A stretch of DNA of 64,000 nucleotides, taken from positions 62,001-126,000 of the forward strand of contig WPIO01000202.1 in the NCBI GenBank assembly GCA_009760855.2, in the 5' to 3' direction. This DNA comes from Cristatella mucedo (lineage: Eukaryota > Bryozoa > Phylactolaemata > Cristatellidae). The notes under the pieces are model-generated. The model searched no databases. It saw only the letters and a list, made by a program, of their open reading frames with translations, and was not told the origin of the DNA. Both the position numbers and the translations under genes were made by a program. Below, in pieces: positions 53,301 to 62,058 of the stretch; position 1 is the stretch's first letter, and every line of letters begins with the position of its first letter.

Positions 53301-55201
53301 GCCAGGTGCAATTAAAATAAGCAAGCCTTCATATAGGGGTGATGATTGCGGCTGCCAGTGGCAGCTTACTGTTGAAGGGACACATCACATTGCCGCCAGT
53401 GGTAGCTTACTGTTGAAGGGACACATTACAACGAAGATTCGAAAGACTTCTTTGAAGTGACTACAAGCTGCAAGAAATTGGGAGAGGAGGGAAGGACTTT
53501 TCTGCCACTACTTATCACTGACCTCAGGTTATCAAAGAAAGCGAAATCCGTCGAGGTAGTGACGGTTTTAGTCGGACAGTCAGCCAATTCCAGTCACGTT
53601 TTGGTCTCCGGAACAAGGTCTAGGGCATCGTCAAGAATCCTGTCTTGTTTATTAGGAGTTATTGTGTATTGAATGCACATTCCACAAGCAGACTTTACGA
53701 GTGTCTGCCGAATATAGAAGTAAAGAAAACGATGTCAGCAGCCGATTCAAGTGCCTCATTTCTGTCTGCAGAAGAACCTTAATGCCGAGCTGGTTTGGTC
53801 CAGCGGTTAAGGAGCTCGCCCCGACCAAGGTTTGGCTGAAGTCGTGGGCTTGAGCCCCGAGGCATATGTGAAGAATAGAGATTAAGTTGTCGTGGGGTAC
53901 TATACAAGTATTACTTGCTATCACTCCTGCTTACAGTGGGCAATGCAGAATTGCCTGCTGCAGGAACCTGCCTCCGGGTTGGTTACTTTCGATCGCCTTA
54001 TATCCCGACCACTATGTTTGATGGGTTTATTGCAAGGCTTGAGGGAAATCGTGCTGGAATCGTGCTCGAACCTATATATGACATACACTGTATCATCTTA
54101 TAGGGCTTGTCTCTTCTTCCTTGCTGTCTTTGTCTTGTGTTGAGCACATGTATTGGAATCAGTTGGTGTACGGCCATGTGTGTTGTAGTTGGACGTGAGT
54201 ACTCCAGAAAGATGGCAGGTGCTGCCACTGCACGGCAGGCTGGGCGAGGTCGGCGTGGAAGGGCCGGCAGTAGCTCCGTGGCTGCTGCTGCCACGGCCAG
54301 AGGAGGCTTAACTCTGTACAGAGGTCGTGGGACACCTGCTGCCAGGGCTCGGTAGGTAATGGCAGCAGCATTGTGTGAGGCAACGCTGGCTGCAGCCGAT
54401 AACTCTCCGCGTGTTTCCTCCTCCTCTCTCATGAAACACAGCAAACGTGAGCTTGATTATATGCGAAGGATCTAGCAAGTCGAACAATATCTCCAGTTTT
54501 TGCAAGGTTGGACTTCAAAGTTCATTGGTTCTTCCTCTCCTGAGCATGCGACACACATAAGCTCATCCAATTAATAGTTGTATTGCTTGGGGGCTGGCAT
54601 CAGGTAGTGCCTGACAAGTTAATTAGCTATTTCGTCTGTTAACGAGTTGTGGCAACATATGCTTTGCTTGGCCGATCAGTGACTTTGGAACTTGCTTCTA
54701 CATGTCTACTCAGTGCTATTCTGGCTCTACAGCGATTAAGGCACTTCATTGCAAACCTCCTTTTTGCTGCTTGCTCTCCTCTAGTTTTTCTGCTTCAGCT
54801 CTCTACTGTCAACAGGTTTTCTCAAAACCAGTCGTATTTGAATGGCTGACCCAACATGAGGATTTACGGCCACCATTTCTTATATTCTAATACCCTTGTA
54901 TGAGCCTCCTCCTCCTCGAAGGTTTACATTTGCCTTCTACTGTTTGGAGGCAAACAAGTGGACCGTGCTGATCTGTGAGGGGGCGGAAGGGCCATGTAGC
55001 CGATAGCTCTGCAGCAGATCGCTTGACTTTTGTAGAGGCTTTCGTGGCCAGCGTGTGCGCGGTGCTGCTGCAGCGGTGTCGGCTCGCGGGAGGAACAGAG
55101 GTCGTGGCAAGCGTGGCAACGGAGCCGCAGCCAAGGAGGACCTCGACCGACAGCTGGATGAGTACATGGCACAAACGAAGCCGGCATTCGGCCTGCCTTA
55201 A
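44263..55201 (+). CDS. CHTOP: CHTOP orthologue, 5 coding exons (gene-level entry)
   Basis: Chromatin target of PRMT1 (also Friend of PRMT1) is a nuclear adaptor that binds PRMT1 and joins the TREX complex for mRNA export. Its Gly/Arg-rich region is methylated. Exons: 44263-44327, 47412-47607, 50431-50800, 54189-54351, 55036-55201. All junctions are GT/AG, phases agree, and the joined frame is 960 nt (319 residues plus stop). The vertebrate protein is about 250 residues, so this one is longer, mainly in exon 3. Diagnostic stretches are VFLKSTTKITLNERFSN at the N-terminus, SKNRRLAQQMANR in exon 2, the Gly/Arg-rich centre with RGRG and GRGR units in exons 3-5, and the acidic C-terminus KEDLDRQLDEYMAQT. 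Introns hold family-A LINEs, SINEs and microsatellites. It is divergent from HNRNPL. Confidence 0.94.
44525..44800 (+). mobile_element. Two family-A LINE 3' ends in tandem (CHTOP intron 1)
   Basis: The first copy ends in (ATT)n at about 44658-44680. The second starts at CAGCATACTACCACTAACC and ends in (ATT)n at about 44775-44800. The second probably inserted into the tail of the first, or the reverse. Confidence 0.8.
45178..45376 (-). mobile_element. Family-A LINE 3' end (CHTOP intron 1)
   Basis: Inverted 3'UTR from AATAATACATTTTGCATTTT to GAATCACAAAGACCCACC. It contains the unexpanded AATCTCTCTCTAGG. Confidence 0.75.
45377..46075 (+). mobile_element. Family-A LINE, RT C-terminus to tail (CHTOP intron 1)
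   Basis: The plus strand encodes LRACLGRDTTSKLVHTCATS, RLDFCNSLLAGLPACAI, then FKFLSLTFRSLHSLTPAYL and NLKSFGDRAFSSYAPKPWNS. The 3'UTR follows and (ATT)n at 46053-46072. Confidence 0.85.
46400..47130 (-). mobile_element. Old family-A LINE relic (CHTOP intron 1)
   Basis: Strings such as GCATCTGATATCACATAC, AGTGAGTTACAGGAGTCAGA and, around 46900-47050, CGGAGCTGCGGAATTTTGCA-like text match the family-A RT in minus orientation, heavily mutated. Confidence 0.5.
47412..47607 (+). CDS. CHTOP: CHTOP coding exon 2
   Basis: The acceptor TTTCTTCAG precedes a 196-nt exon, phase 2 to phase 0. It begins FSNLAKVSPLSGAEQQ and contains SKNRRLAQQMANR, the family hallmark. It ends in an acidic stretch (DFEMFQDDVDTVSPE) before GTATTT, a slightly weak donor. 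Confidence 0.93.
47695..48692 (-). mobile_element. Family-A LINE, 3' part (CHTOP intron 2)
   Basis: The minus strand encodes TSRLDFSNSLLAGLSACAIR, HRSCHIPPRFADLHWLTVKQ and, upstream, RMAVNFLKLNDDTTNLLAVG. It continues into the RT beyond a nested copy at 48693-48880. Confidence 0.8.
48693..48880 (-). mobile_element. Nested family-A LINE 3' end
   Basis: A complete short insertion, (ATT)n tail to GGGTCAGCATGCAAGTGTG, inside the larger same-strand copy. Confidence 0.8.
48881..49480 (-). mobile_element. Family-A LINE, RT palm domain
   Basis: A 205-codon minus frame (49479-48862) covers RT motif A (RLVLFDLLAAFDTIDHQVLL), LGITGTGLKWFRSHLSGRLQ, motif B region (GSVPDPILFTVYTLPLADVI) and motif C as FHIHADNTKLYLCFDP. 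The expected YADD is HADN, so the catalytic site is lost. A short TACATGTAGCAAAGGTGTG duplication marks its low-coordinate edge. Confidence 0.85.
49500..49650 (+). mobile_element. Decayed S1 SINE (CHTOP intron 2)
   Basis: TTCACGACACATGGCGTGG, GGGCAGTGGTCGATCCTTT, CCGATGGTGATAGCCGTGAT and GTCAAATCAGCTTA follow the S1 order with many changes. Confidence 0.5.
49651..50139. other. CHTOP intron 2, nothing firm
   Basis: 49660-49770 may be the far 5' part of the family-A RT copy. The rest shows no feature. Confidence 0.3.
50140..50305 (-). mobile_element. Decayed S1-like SINE
   Basis: On the minus strand: TTAGCTCAGGGGGCAAGG (A box), CACGACCTAGGTCGAGGG and the B box GGTTCGAGGC. It lies 125 bases before CHTOP exon 3. 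Confidence 0.55.
50431..50800 (+). CDS. CHTOP: CHTOP coding exon 3 (start of Gly/Arg region)
   Basis: The acceptor TTTCTTTTAG precedes a 370-nt exon, phase 0 to phase 1. It encodes LQRPVRQQRRSVSERLG, which corresponds to LKLKQSLKQRLG in vertebrates. A non-conserved spacer follows (FEDTPSVYDRLAFGQRG), then VGRGRLGGRH and RRGRGSR. This exon explains most of the extra length. The donor is GTAAGC. Confidence 0.9.
50985..51960 (-). mobile_element. Family-A LINE RT relic with nested tail (CHTOP intron 3)
   Basis: The RT C-terminal half in minus orientation (YRPVPSGAYSWCKTLQ, then RTANFLKLNDDKINLLRM). At 51172-51268 a separate family-A tail fragment, (AAT)n to GCTGCAAAGGGATA, is inserted. Confidence 0.7.
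52207..52275. repeat. 29-bp tandem repeat, about 2.3 copies
   Basis: CAGTAGTAGGCCTAGGCATC and CAGCAGTAGGCCTATGCATC with TTAGAAGG between. A third copy is partial. Confidence 0.8.
52276..53009. other. CHTOP intron 3, nothing recognised
   Basis: Single-copy-looking sequence without a repeat signature or supported frame. Confidence 0.4.
53010..53225 (+). mobile_element. Family-A LINE 3' end, diverged
   Basis: GTTACATTTAAGAAGAAGCT, GTGCTTATGTGGGCTGACAC and GTGATTAAGTTCTGTGAGGG with a short tail at 53213. Confidence 0.65.
53350..53428. repeat. 37-bp direct duplication
   Basis: GCCAGTGGCAGCTTACTGTT and GCCAGTGGTAGCTTACTGTT, each followed by GAAGGGACACAT. Confidence 0.8.
53785..53912 (+). mobile_element. 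S2 tRNA-derived SINE (CHTOP intron 3)
   Basis: GAGCTGGTTTGGTCCAGCGG, GTCGTGGGCTTGAGCCCCG, then GAATAGAGATTAAGTTGTCG and GTGGGGTACTATACAAG. It interrupts a repeat shared with 2.93-3.11 kb. Confidence 0.85.
54189..54351 (+). CDS. CHTOP: CHTOP coding exon 4 (Gly/Arg/Ala region)
   Basis: A 163-nt exon after GTGTTGTAG, phase 1 to phase 2, ending at GTAGGT. It encodes ARQAGRGRRGRAGSSS, an Ala run and LTLYRGRGTPAARAR. RG and RGR units are likely PRMT1 methylation sites in this family. Confidence 0.9.
54352..55035. other. CHTOP intron 4
   Basis: No repeat or frame stands out. Confidence 0.4.
55036..55201 (+). CDS. CHTOP: CHTOP terminal coding exon
   Basis: A 166-nt exon after ACTTTTGTAG, completing an Arg codon. 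It encodes GFRGQRVRG, RGRNRGRGKRGNG and then AAAKEDLDRQLDEYMAQTKP. It stops at TAA 55199-55201. The LDxxLDxYMxxT motif is the conserved CHTOP C-terminus. Confidence 0.95.
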
Positions 55202-55742
55202 GTGAAGGCCTGCAAATATGGTGGTTTCTCAGGGTCGAAAGAATTAGCATGCCGTACTCGACGTGCGCCACACCTCAGTAGGGATCATGCTGTGGCAGCA
55301 GCATTAGACCCAGGCTGGCAACAGTCCAATGTGATTGCTTGCCGTGGCCTAGGAGCTGGTCACTGCAAACGGCCGTGCCCGATGCAGCAGCGGACGATGC
55401 AGACGTTTCTGCTGCTGTCATGTGGCTTCTTCATAGCCACCAGATGCACTTTGGAATCGGCCGTCCACATTCGCGTGGCTGTTGGTGCCGAAGTTCTTTA
55501 CCCGGAGGCTGCTTTTTTTGCATTTTGCTGCCTTTTTGCATCTCGTGATGACATGCCCAAGTCCTTCTACCCTCATCACTCATGTGAAGCAGCTCAGCTT
55601 ATTGTTTAATGGGATTGTGCTGGTGAACTGAGGCACCCTGCTTTGTGGTCTCGGTATAAATGCCAGCTGTGGGGGGGCCAACTTAGTTGTGAGTGGGTCG
55701 TGTGAAGTTGTCTTGGGACAGGTGCAGCAGGGATCGCATTCA

Positions 55743-55773
55743 TTGTATCCCGTGCATTTAGCACGGGATACAA
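55743..55773 (+). promoter_or_regulatory. Perfect 13-bp hairpin in CHTOP 3'UTR
   Basis: Bases 55743-55755 (TTGTATCCCGTGC) are exactly complementary to 55761-55773, with a 5-base loop ATTTA. The hairpin lies 540 bases after the CHTOP stop and before the AATAAA at 56058, so it should be in the mature 3'UTR. The structure is seen directly; any role is unknown. Confidence 0.6.
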
Positions 55774-56057
55774 GGCACGAGAGCTGCGAAGCACCTTCCA
55801 TGTTGGATTGCTTCATATTCTTTAGCTCGTTGGACTCTTATTATCTGTGCAATGTATGTCGTCGTTGATGAGTAAATAATGATTGTAGAGAAAGCATTGC
55901 AGGTAATATCTTTGTCTTTGTGGCAGTGCAGTCATCTTGCGGTGACTATGCACACACTACCGCCTGATTGTACTGAGCGTAGGTCTGCATTTCTTATAAT
56001 GGATGCATCATTGTTCTTATGTACACGGTAGTGATTATGCCACCACTTGCTCATTGA

Positions 56058-56063
56058 ATAAAA
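56058..56063 (+). terminator. Candidate CHTOP polyadenylation signal
   Basis: AATAAA followed by a T-rich stretch about 30 bases on. It is the first canonical hexamer I found after the CHTOP stop and would give a 3'UTR of about 0.88 kb. Confidence 0.45.
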
Positions 56064-56414
56064 AGTTTGCTATGCAGAACATCTACGTAAATTTTTTTTA
56101 TGTTAGTCCTATGTCAGAGCAATTAATTAGCTACTTGCAAAAGTTACAGTTTCGTTGCTGCAGAGTGAAGTCTGTGTGGAATGGTACTCGTATTACCTCT
56201 TGCTCGATTGCCAGCTTTTGCAGCCTGACTTCAACAACCTTATTAGACCGGCTTCATCTGGCTTACCCAATCATTACTCGTGCTTCAATGTTTGTGCAGT
56301 TCGAGTTTTTAATCAAGCCGAATTTTTCCAGTTGGTCTTTTTGATATGTGCATCCTTGCGGAACCCTATAAATCCGTTATCGTTAAGCTGATTGTTATAT
56401 TTAATGACACTAAT

Positions 56415-56530
56415 CATACATTTGATAAAGCACCCTCAGATAACTTAATCTTTCTAGGTGCTTTACATTTGCTGCAAAGGAAATGAATAACATGGTTAGG
56501 GGTGACATGCACAGGGTAGCATGCAAATAT
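56415..56530 (-). mobile_element. Family-A LINE tail, internally deleted
   Basis: CATTTGATAAAGCACCCTCA, GGTGCTTTACATTTGCTGC and then directly AATAACATGGTTAGGGGTGA. About 40 bases are missing between. Confidence 0.7.
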
Positions 56531-56689
56531 GCAATTTTGAGTCTTCTGTCGAATCCTGTAAGCCTAAGTGGATGTCGGTGCACATTCTGTTGCCAACATC
56601 TCCCTCAGCAAAAAATCGAGTACTGTTTAGCTGTTTCGTAGATGTTTATATTAAGAGCAACCAGTGAAGTAGGTTTCATAAGAGTAGCA

Positions 56690-56760
56690 AATGTAAAGCG
56701 CCTAGAAAGAAATTGAGTTCTCTGAGGGCGCTTTATCAAGTGCATTATTATTATTATTAG
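56690..56760 (+). mobile_element. Family-A LINE terminal fragment
   Basis: AGCAAATGTAAAGCGCCTAG, GAGTTCTCTGAGGGCGCTTT and (ATT)n. Only the stem-loop and tail are present. Confidence 0.8.
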
Positions 56761-57134
56761 CAGCAAATGACAGCTGACCAGGAAGTCACAGGGACGGTAG
56801 CTTGGAGAAAAATGTGCTTAATGAGCAAAGATCAACCTAGTGACCACATGGACGGCTCTTGGCTGCAGTGAGGCTGACACTGATTTTTGCTCGCCGTCTT
56901 TTCAAGCCTAGAGAAAACTGAGGGCCTGCGAGATTTGAGGCGAGGGCTAGTTAGTACTGGTTAGTAGCCTCAGATTCTGTTGGTAGGAATCAACAGCTAC
57001 CCAGAAAAAATATCTGTGGAAGTCGTACTGCAGCTTTTCGGATTTCTAGGCGATGCATACCAACGTGATCTAGATTGAATACCTACGCACTTGTAAAGGC
57101 TGGGCTGGCACTATTCGCCAGTTTGCAATTAGCC
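56761..57134. other. No feature recognised
   Basis: Short intergenic stretch between LINE fragments. Confidence 0.4.
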
Positions 57135-57660
57135 GATGCATAATAACAATAATAATGTACTTGATAAAGCGCCCTCAGGGAACTCAATCTCTTTCTAGGC
57201 GCTTTACATTTCCTGCAAACAGAAGTGCGATTGAATGGTGAGTAATATCATGCTTGAAAAATTTGAATAACATGGTTAGGGGTGACATGCACAGGGTCAG
57301 CATGCAAATGTGGTTAGTGGCAGCATGATCAGTGTCAGCACGCATAAGCACGTGAAGGACGAATCACAGGGACCCACTAAATGCTGTCGTAAATATGTGT
57401 TTTTCAAGTTCTTTTTAAATGTGATCAAGTCAGGGCATGTTCTGATGCCTGTCGGGAGGGAGTTCCAGGCTTTGGGAGAATACGAACTATATGCACGGTC
57501 TCCAAAGGATTTGAGGTTTGTACGAGGTATTTGTAGACTGTTGGATTCCGAAAAGCAGGTGGTACGATGCTTGGCCAGGTGGGGGAGTAGATCTGAGGGA
57601 CTGGCTGAAGCCAAAGAATAAAGTGACCTAAAAGTGAGCGACAAGACCTTGAAGACGCAT
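57135..57660 (-). mobile_element. Family-A LINE, 3' part
   Basis: The minus strand encodes SLTFRSLYSLASASPSDLLP, NLKSFGDRAYSSYSPKAWNS and RTCPDLITFKKNLK. Tail and stem-loop are intact. It breaks off at about 57655. Confidence 0.85.
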
Positions 57661-57709
57661 AATGATGAATGCGAAGCCTTACCGGAAAGGACCCATAGAG
57701 AGGGGATCT

Positions 57710-57897
57710 AAACAAATTGGTTATTCAACCGCTTGTTTTATATAGTGACAGAACAGCCTTAAAGGGGTATCGCCATCGCTTGCAACAAAGCAGTGGCAAT
57801 AAAGGATTGTCGACTACAGGATTCGAACCCACGACCTTGGTATCGAGTTTTTGAAAAGTCACAGCCTTACCTAGCCTGCCACCACGGCTCACATGAT
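57710..57897 (-). mobile_element. S1 tRNA-derived SINE
   Basis: On the minus strand: AGCCGTGGTGGCAGGCTAGG, B box GGTTCGAATCC, CAATCCTTTATTGCCACTGC, AAGGCTGTTCTGTC and a TATAAAACAAGCGG end. Confidence 0.8.
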
Positions 57898-59283
57898 CTA
57901 AGCAGTCTAAGTCCTGCTCCTCCTCTTCCTCCCCCCCCCCCCGATGGTTGTGGCTGAATGAGCCGTGCCGGACTCCATTACATGTCGTTAATGTAGTCGG
58001 CTCAATACCATCAACTTCAGCATAGGAGTGTACCCAGGCTGGGTTCGGTTGGCTGGGACCGGACGGCTATAGTGAGGGTTAGGGTCACCGGCTAGGCCGG
58101 GGTCGGACCTACGGCACGGCCGGATGTATGCGGTGACGTGAAGTTACCGGGGCTCTTGGGTACGGGAAGTTGGCCAAGGAAGTCGTGGTGTTGGAGGCTC
58201 CCGGTCTCGCCGAGTTATGCACCTGGATTCGTGCAGGCGTGCTCCGGCGATGCTGCCGCGCACGCAAGGGAACGAGTACCCAAGGCCCGAGCGGAGCTGG
58301 ATAGCTCGCTCGTTATTGACTTGTTTTTATTCCGCTTTCCCCGTGTAGCGTGTTCGTGACCCCCGTGTGTTGGCGTCTTTCGGTGGAAGCTTACGACTGT
58401 GGTAGTTGTCGACTCAGACTAGCCAGCAGTTACTCAGCCAGCCGGGTTTTGGACGGCGTACGCTCGTACTGTTGGATTCGGAGTCGGTACAACGACAGGA
58501 CTGCAGAAGCCGACTGACCCCAACTAACACGTTTGTTCGCGCTTGCTGCGTCGTCTTGCGCCCCCGTAGTGTACTGTGTATAGGACCCTCCCTGTAGACT
58601 TGTTTAGTTGCTCTGTTGTTGTTGGCGCATGCGTTAATATAAAGAGGTTTAACCTGACGGCCGCTCGTCTTACCCTAGCTCGGCGGCATGGCGAGCGGCA
58701 GCGTGGCCGGAGTATGGCGGGGTTTGGCGGGAAATAGCCTATGACCCCTGGAACCCGGTTACAGGAGTACGTCGAGCATTCCAACTAAGGATGGCTGGGC
58801 GTTGGTTTAGTTGGACCCCCAACTTCATAGATACGTGATTGAGTTGGACGTGCTCGTGGGCAGAAATTGGAGTGTCAATCCAGTTTCGTAAGCATCAAGA
58901 GTGACTGGTAAGCCATATAGAGCATCTCGACCTGAGCCGCTATGTCAGATGGAGGGAAGAGCCGAATCCCAACTGCAATCGCCTCGGCTGCTGCATATGT
59001 AATTACGGTGGTAGAAGCACGGGGGCACGGCAGACTTCACGGTCACGTGCCAGATGGGCAGAGCAGAAGGCTTATTCAGCCTGGGAAGCAGAAAGAGCCT
59101 AATCTAGATGAGCGTTTTAAGCAGCTGGCTATCGTTGCTACGGGAAAAAACTGACAAAGCCATGCTCGAGTGCGAACTAACAGAACGGCGAAGGCTGAAG
59201 TTCACTGGAACCTGTGTGTGGCATGAGCTCAATGAATGCTGTAAAGGAAAAACCTGCGATTGTGAACCCACGCCTTATTATGT
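57898..59283. other. GC-rich unassigned stretch, LTR-like or promoter-like
   Basis: A C13 run at about 57934. Strong CpG content to 58760, with TTAATATAAAGAGG at about 58634. A 70-codon plus frame (58942) contains EPNLDERFKQLAIVA and matches nothing I know. It could be a solo LTR with leader, or a promoter and first exon. Confidence 0.35.
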
Positions 59284-60130
59284 AAAACAATGTATCTCCG
59301 TCTGTAACCCCACAAAGTCGTACAGACCAACTAGGTGTTACGCAGGAGAGTCTTGTATAGCGAACTCTCAGCCGAAGCGGCTTTCGGCATGCATTCGGTA
59401 CCCAGCAGACTTCGTCTCACGAAACAAAGAGAAAGTTGGAAGCATAGCAGAGTCATGAGAGCAGTTGAGGTAGTGAGTAGCATGGAAGTAGCAGCTCAGG
59501 ACAGCTGAAAAGGATGAGCCATAGTCGGCAGTAGGAGAGTAGTTGTTGTTGCGTAAGAAGTGTGGATGTAAGTTCCACAGTCTAGGACCTGCAGAGCTAA
59601 AGCTTCTGTCGCCAACAGTCTTTAAGCGGAGGAATGGAACATCTAATTTATTGTCAACACTGGACCTGAGGGCGCGAAGAGGCTGAAACTGGTGCAGTAG
59701 TTCAGCTAGGTACGAAGGAGCCAAGCCGGGGAGGGCTTTGTGGGTCAGCGTAAGAACTGTGCTCCGTATCCGTTGATCAACCGGCAGCCATCCTTGCTCC
59801 TTTAGCAAAGCTGACACGTGACCAAACCTCTGGGACTTGAAGACCAGCCTTGCAGCCATATTCATAGCCAGCTGCAGTGACCTAGTTGCTTTCTTCGGTA
59901 GCCCAGCAAAAAGGGAATTACAATAATCAAGTCGAGACAGAAGTAAGGACCTAGTTAAATTATTTGCAAGCCACTGTGGAAGACAGCTCCTAATCTTGGA
60001 TAGGGATTGGATGTGATGGCTAGCTGTAGGAGTCTTCTGAATGAAGCTTTTGAAATTTAGGCAGCTGTCGAACACGACACCTAAGTTTCGAGCACATAAT
60101 TCTAATAGGTAATGGTCGAGCAATAGCACC
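59284..60130 (-). mobile_element. Family-B LINE, best 3' copy
   Basis: A 254-codon minus frame (60132-59368): ARNLGVVFDSCLNFKSFIQK, LSKIRSCLPQWLANNLTRSL, LLSRLDYCNSLFAGLPKKAT, GLAPSYLAELLHQFQPLRAL and SAGPRLWNLHP. The ATTAC-type tail is at 59284-59300. It is cut at 60130 by a family-A insertion and resumes at 61076. Confidence 0.88.
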
Positions 60131-61075
60131 ACCTATAATATTAATGCACTTGATAAAGAGCTCTCAGAGAACTCATCTCTTTCTAGGCGCTTTAAATTTT
60201 CTGCAAAGGGAAATGCAGTTGAATGGTAATATCATGCTTGATAAACAACATGAATAACATGGTTAGGGGTGACATGCACAGGGTCAGCATGCAGTGCAGG
60301 TCGGCGAGAAGTGGTGTGGTGTGGCAACTGCGCCGATCAGGACAGACAAGCTTAGCTTAAGAGTTTTGGACCAGCTTTAATCGCCTGATTGCACATGCCG
60401 CTAGGCCAGCAAGCAGTGAGTTACAGAAGTCAAGACGGGATGTCACAAATGCAAGGACCAACTTAGACGTGGTATCGTTATCTAAACAACTCCCAATTTA
60501 AGCAATGTTATGTATCTGAAAGTAGGCAGACTTGAAATAGGAGCTGATGTGGTTGTCTAACCAGAGGTCACTTTGAAAAAGACACCTAGATTTCGAGCTG
60601 ATTCAACAGGAGATATGCTGGCAGAGCCAATTTTGAGTGATGGCCTTTCCAATTTTTGAATCACACTTGGTTTGACCATAACTAAAAAGTTAGTTTTATC
60701 GTCGTTTAGTTTAAGAAAATTTGCTGCCATCCATGTGTGGATGTCATGAATACATGCAGCAAGGGAGTTGAGAGAATTCGAGGTGCTCGAAGGCTGGGAG
60801 GGGACGAAGCAAAGGTATCACTGAGTGTCATCCGAATAGAAGTGAAAGCCTAGATTGTGCTTGGCAATCACACCGGCTAGAGGGAGAATATAAGCCGTGA
60901 AAAGAATCGGACCTGGCACGGAGCCCTGAGGTATCCCATATTTCAGAGGTACCTCGGATAACCTTCGTCCATTTACGTCAGTACTCTGGAGTCTTCCGTG
61001 GAGATCGGACCTGAACCATTGCAGAGCAGTGCCTGTGATGCCCAGGCGAGATGAGAGGCGCTCTAGAAGAAGCCA
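60131..61075 (-). mobile_element. Family-A LINE nested in family B
   Basis: Tail side at 60131, stem-loop, a 3'UTR that jumps at about 60293 directly to GCAGGTCGGCGAGAAGTGG (internal deletion), then RT sequence up to the region for QSTDVNGRRLSEVPLKYGIP. It ends at about 61068. Confidence 0.8.
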
Positions 61076-61545
61076 GCCACACGCTTAGGGCGTCCTATGA
61101 GCAGCAGTTCGGTTTTATCATTTAATTTAAGGAAGTTTTCCGACATCTAGGATCGAATATCGGCAAGGCAAGCATTCAGTTTCTCAGTTGGTGCAGCAGA
61201 TTCCGAAGGTTTGAATGACAAATACAACTGAGTATCGTCAGCATAGAAGTGATATCCTATTCTATGGGCCTTAATCACTTTTCCCAGAGGTTGTGTATAA
61301 ATGGAGAACAGCAAGGGACCGAGTACAGACCCTTGAGGGACTCCAAATGTGACCCTTCTCGTGTCTGAGACCTGACCCCCACACGACACGGATTGAACAC
61401 GATCAGATAAGTACGATTAAACAACGCCGGTGACTCGTCTACCACACCGATCGTTGTTCTCAATCGTTCAAGTAGAACATCGTGATCGATGGTGTCGAAG
61501 GCAGTTTAAAGATCTAGCTGAGCTAGGGCAGTCATCATGCAGCAA
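61076..61545 (-). mobile_element. Family-B LINE, RT palm domain
   Basis: The minus strand encodes [40 protein letters not shown] and [20 protein letters not shown]. The YADD catalytic box is intact here, but the frame breaks upstream near 61390 and the element is split. Confidence 0.85.
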
Positions 61546-61639
61546 CAGAAGCTACCTGCAATAAATAGCACTGTCACGACACTGAACATTGCCAAGACGC
61601 ATCGTCTGGCGCGTAGCAAGGGTTGGCTAGTCACATTAC

Positions 61640-62058
61640 TTGCAGAGCAGAGTTTACCAATACCGCGTACAAACCTCACATCCTTTGGAGACCGTGCATT
61701 TAGTTCGTATGGTCCCAAAGCCTGCAACTCCCTCGCGACTTGCGTCTCAACATCCCCTGGCTTGACCACATTTATAAAAAAATTAAGACACCTATTTAGG
61801 ACAGCATTTAGTGTGTCATTGTGATTCGTCCTTTATGTGCTTATATGTGCTGACACTGTGCAGGCTGCCACTAACCACATTTGCATGCTGACCCTGTGCC
61901 TGTCTCCCCTAACTGTGTTATTCATGTTGTTTATCAAGCACGATATTACTCACCATTTAATCGCGTTTCCCTTTGCAGCAAATGTAAAGCGCCTAGACAG
62001 AGATTGAGTTCTCTGAGGGCGCTTAATCAAATGCACTATTATTATTATTATTATTATC
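61640..62058 (+). mobile_element. Family-A LINE 3' end
   Basis: The plus strand encodes PRTNLTSFGDRAFSSYGPKA and LATCVSTSPGLTTFIKKLRH. The 3'UTR, CGCCTAGACAGAGATTGAG and (ATT)n at 62037-62057 follow. Confidence 0.85.

Noticed and set aside
58942-59152. A CHTOP-like start (LDERF) in the 58.9-kb frame
   Set aside because: Only five residues resemble LNERF and the rest is unrelated; coincidence is likely.
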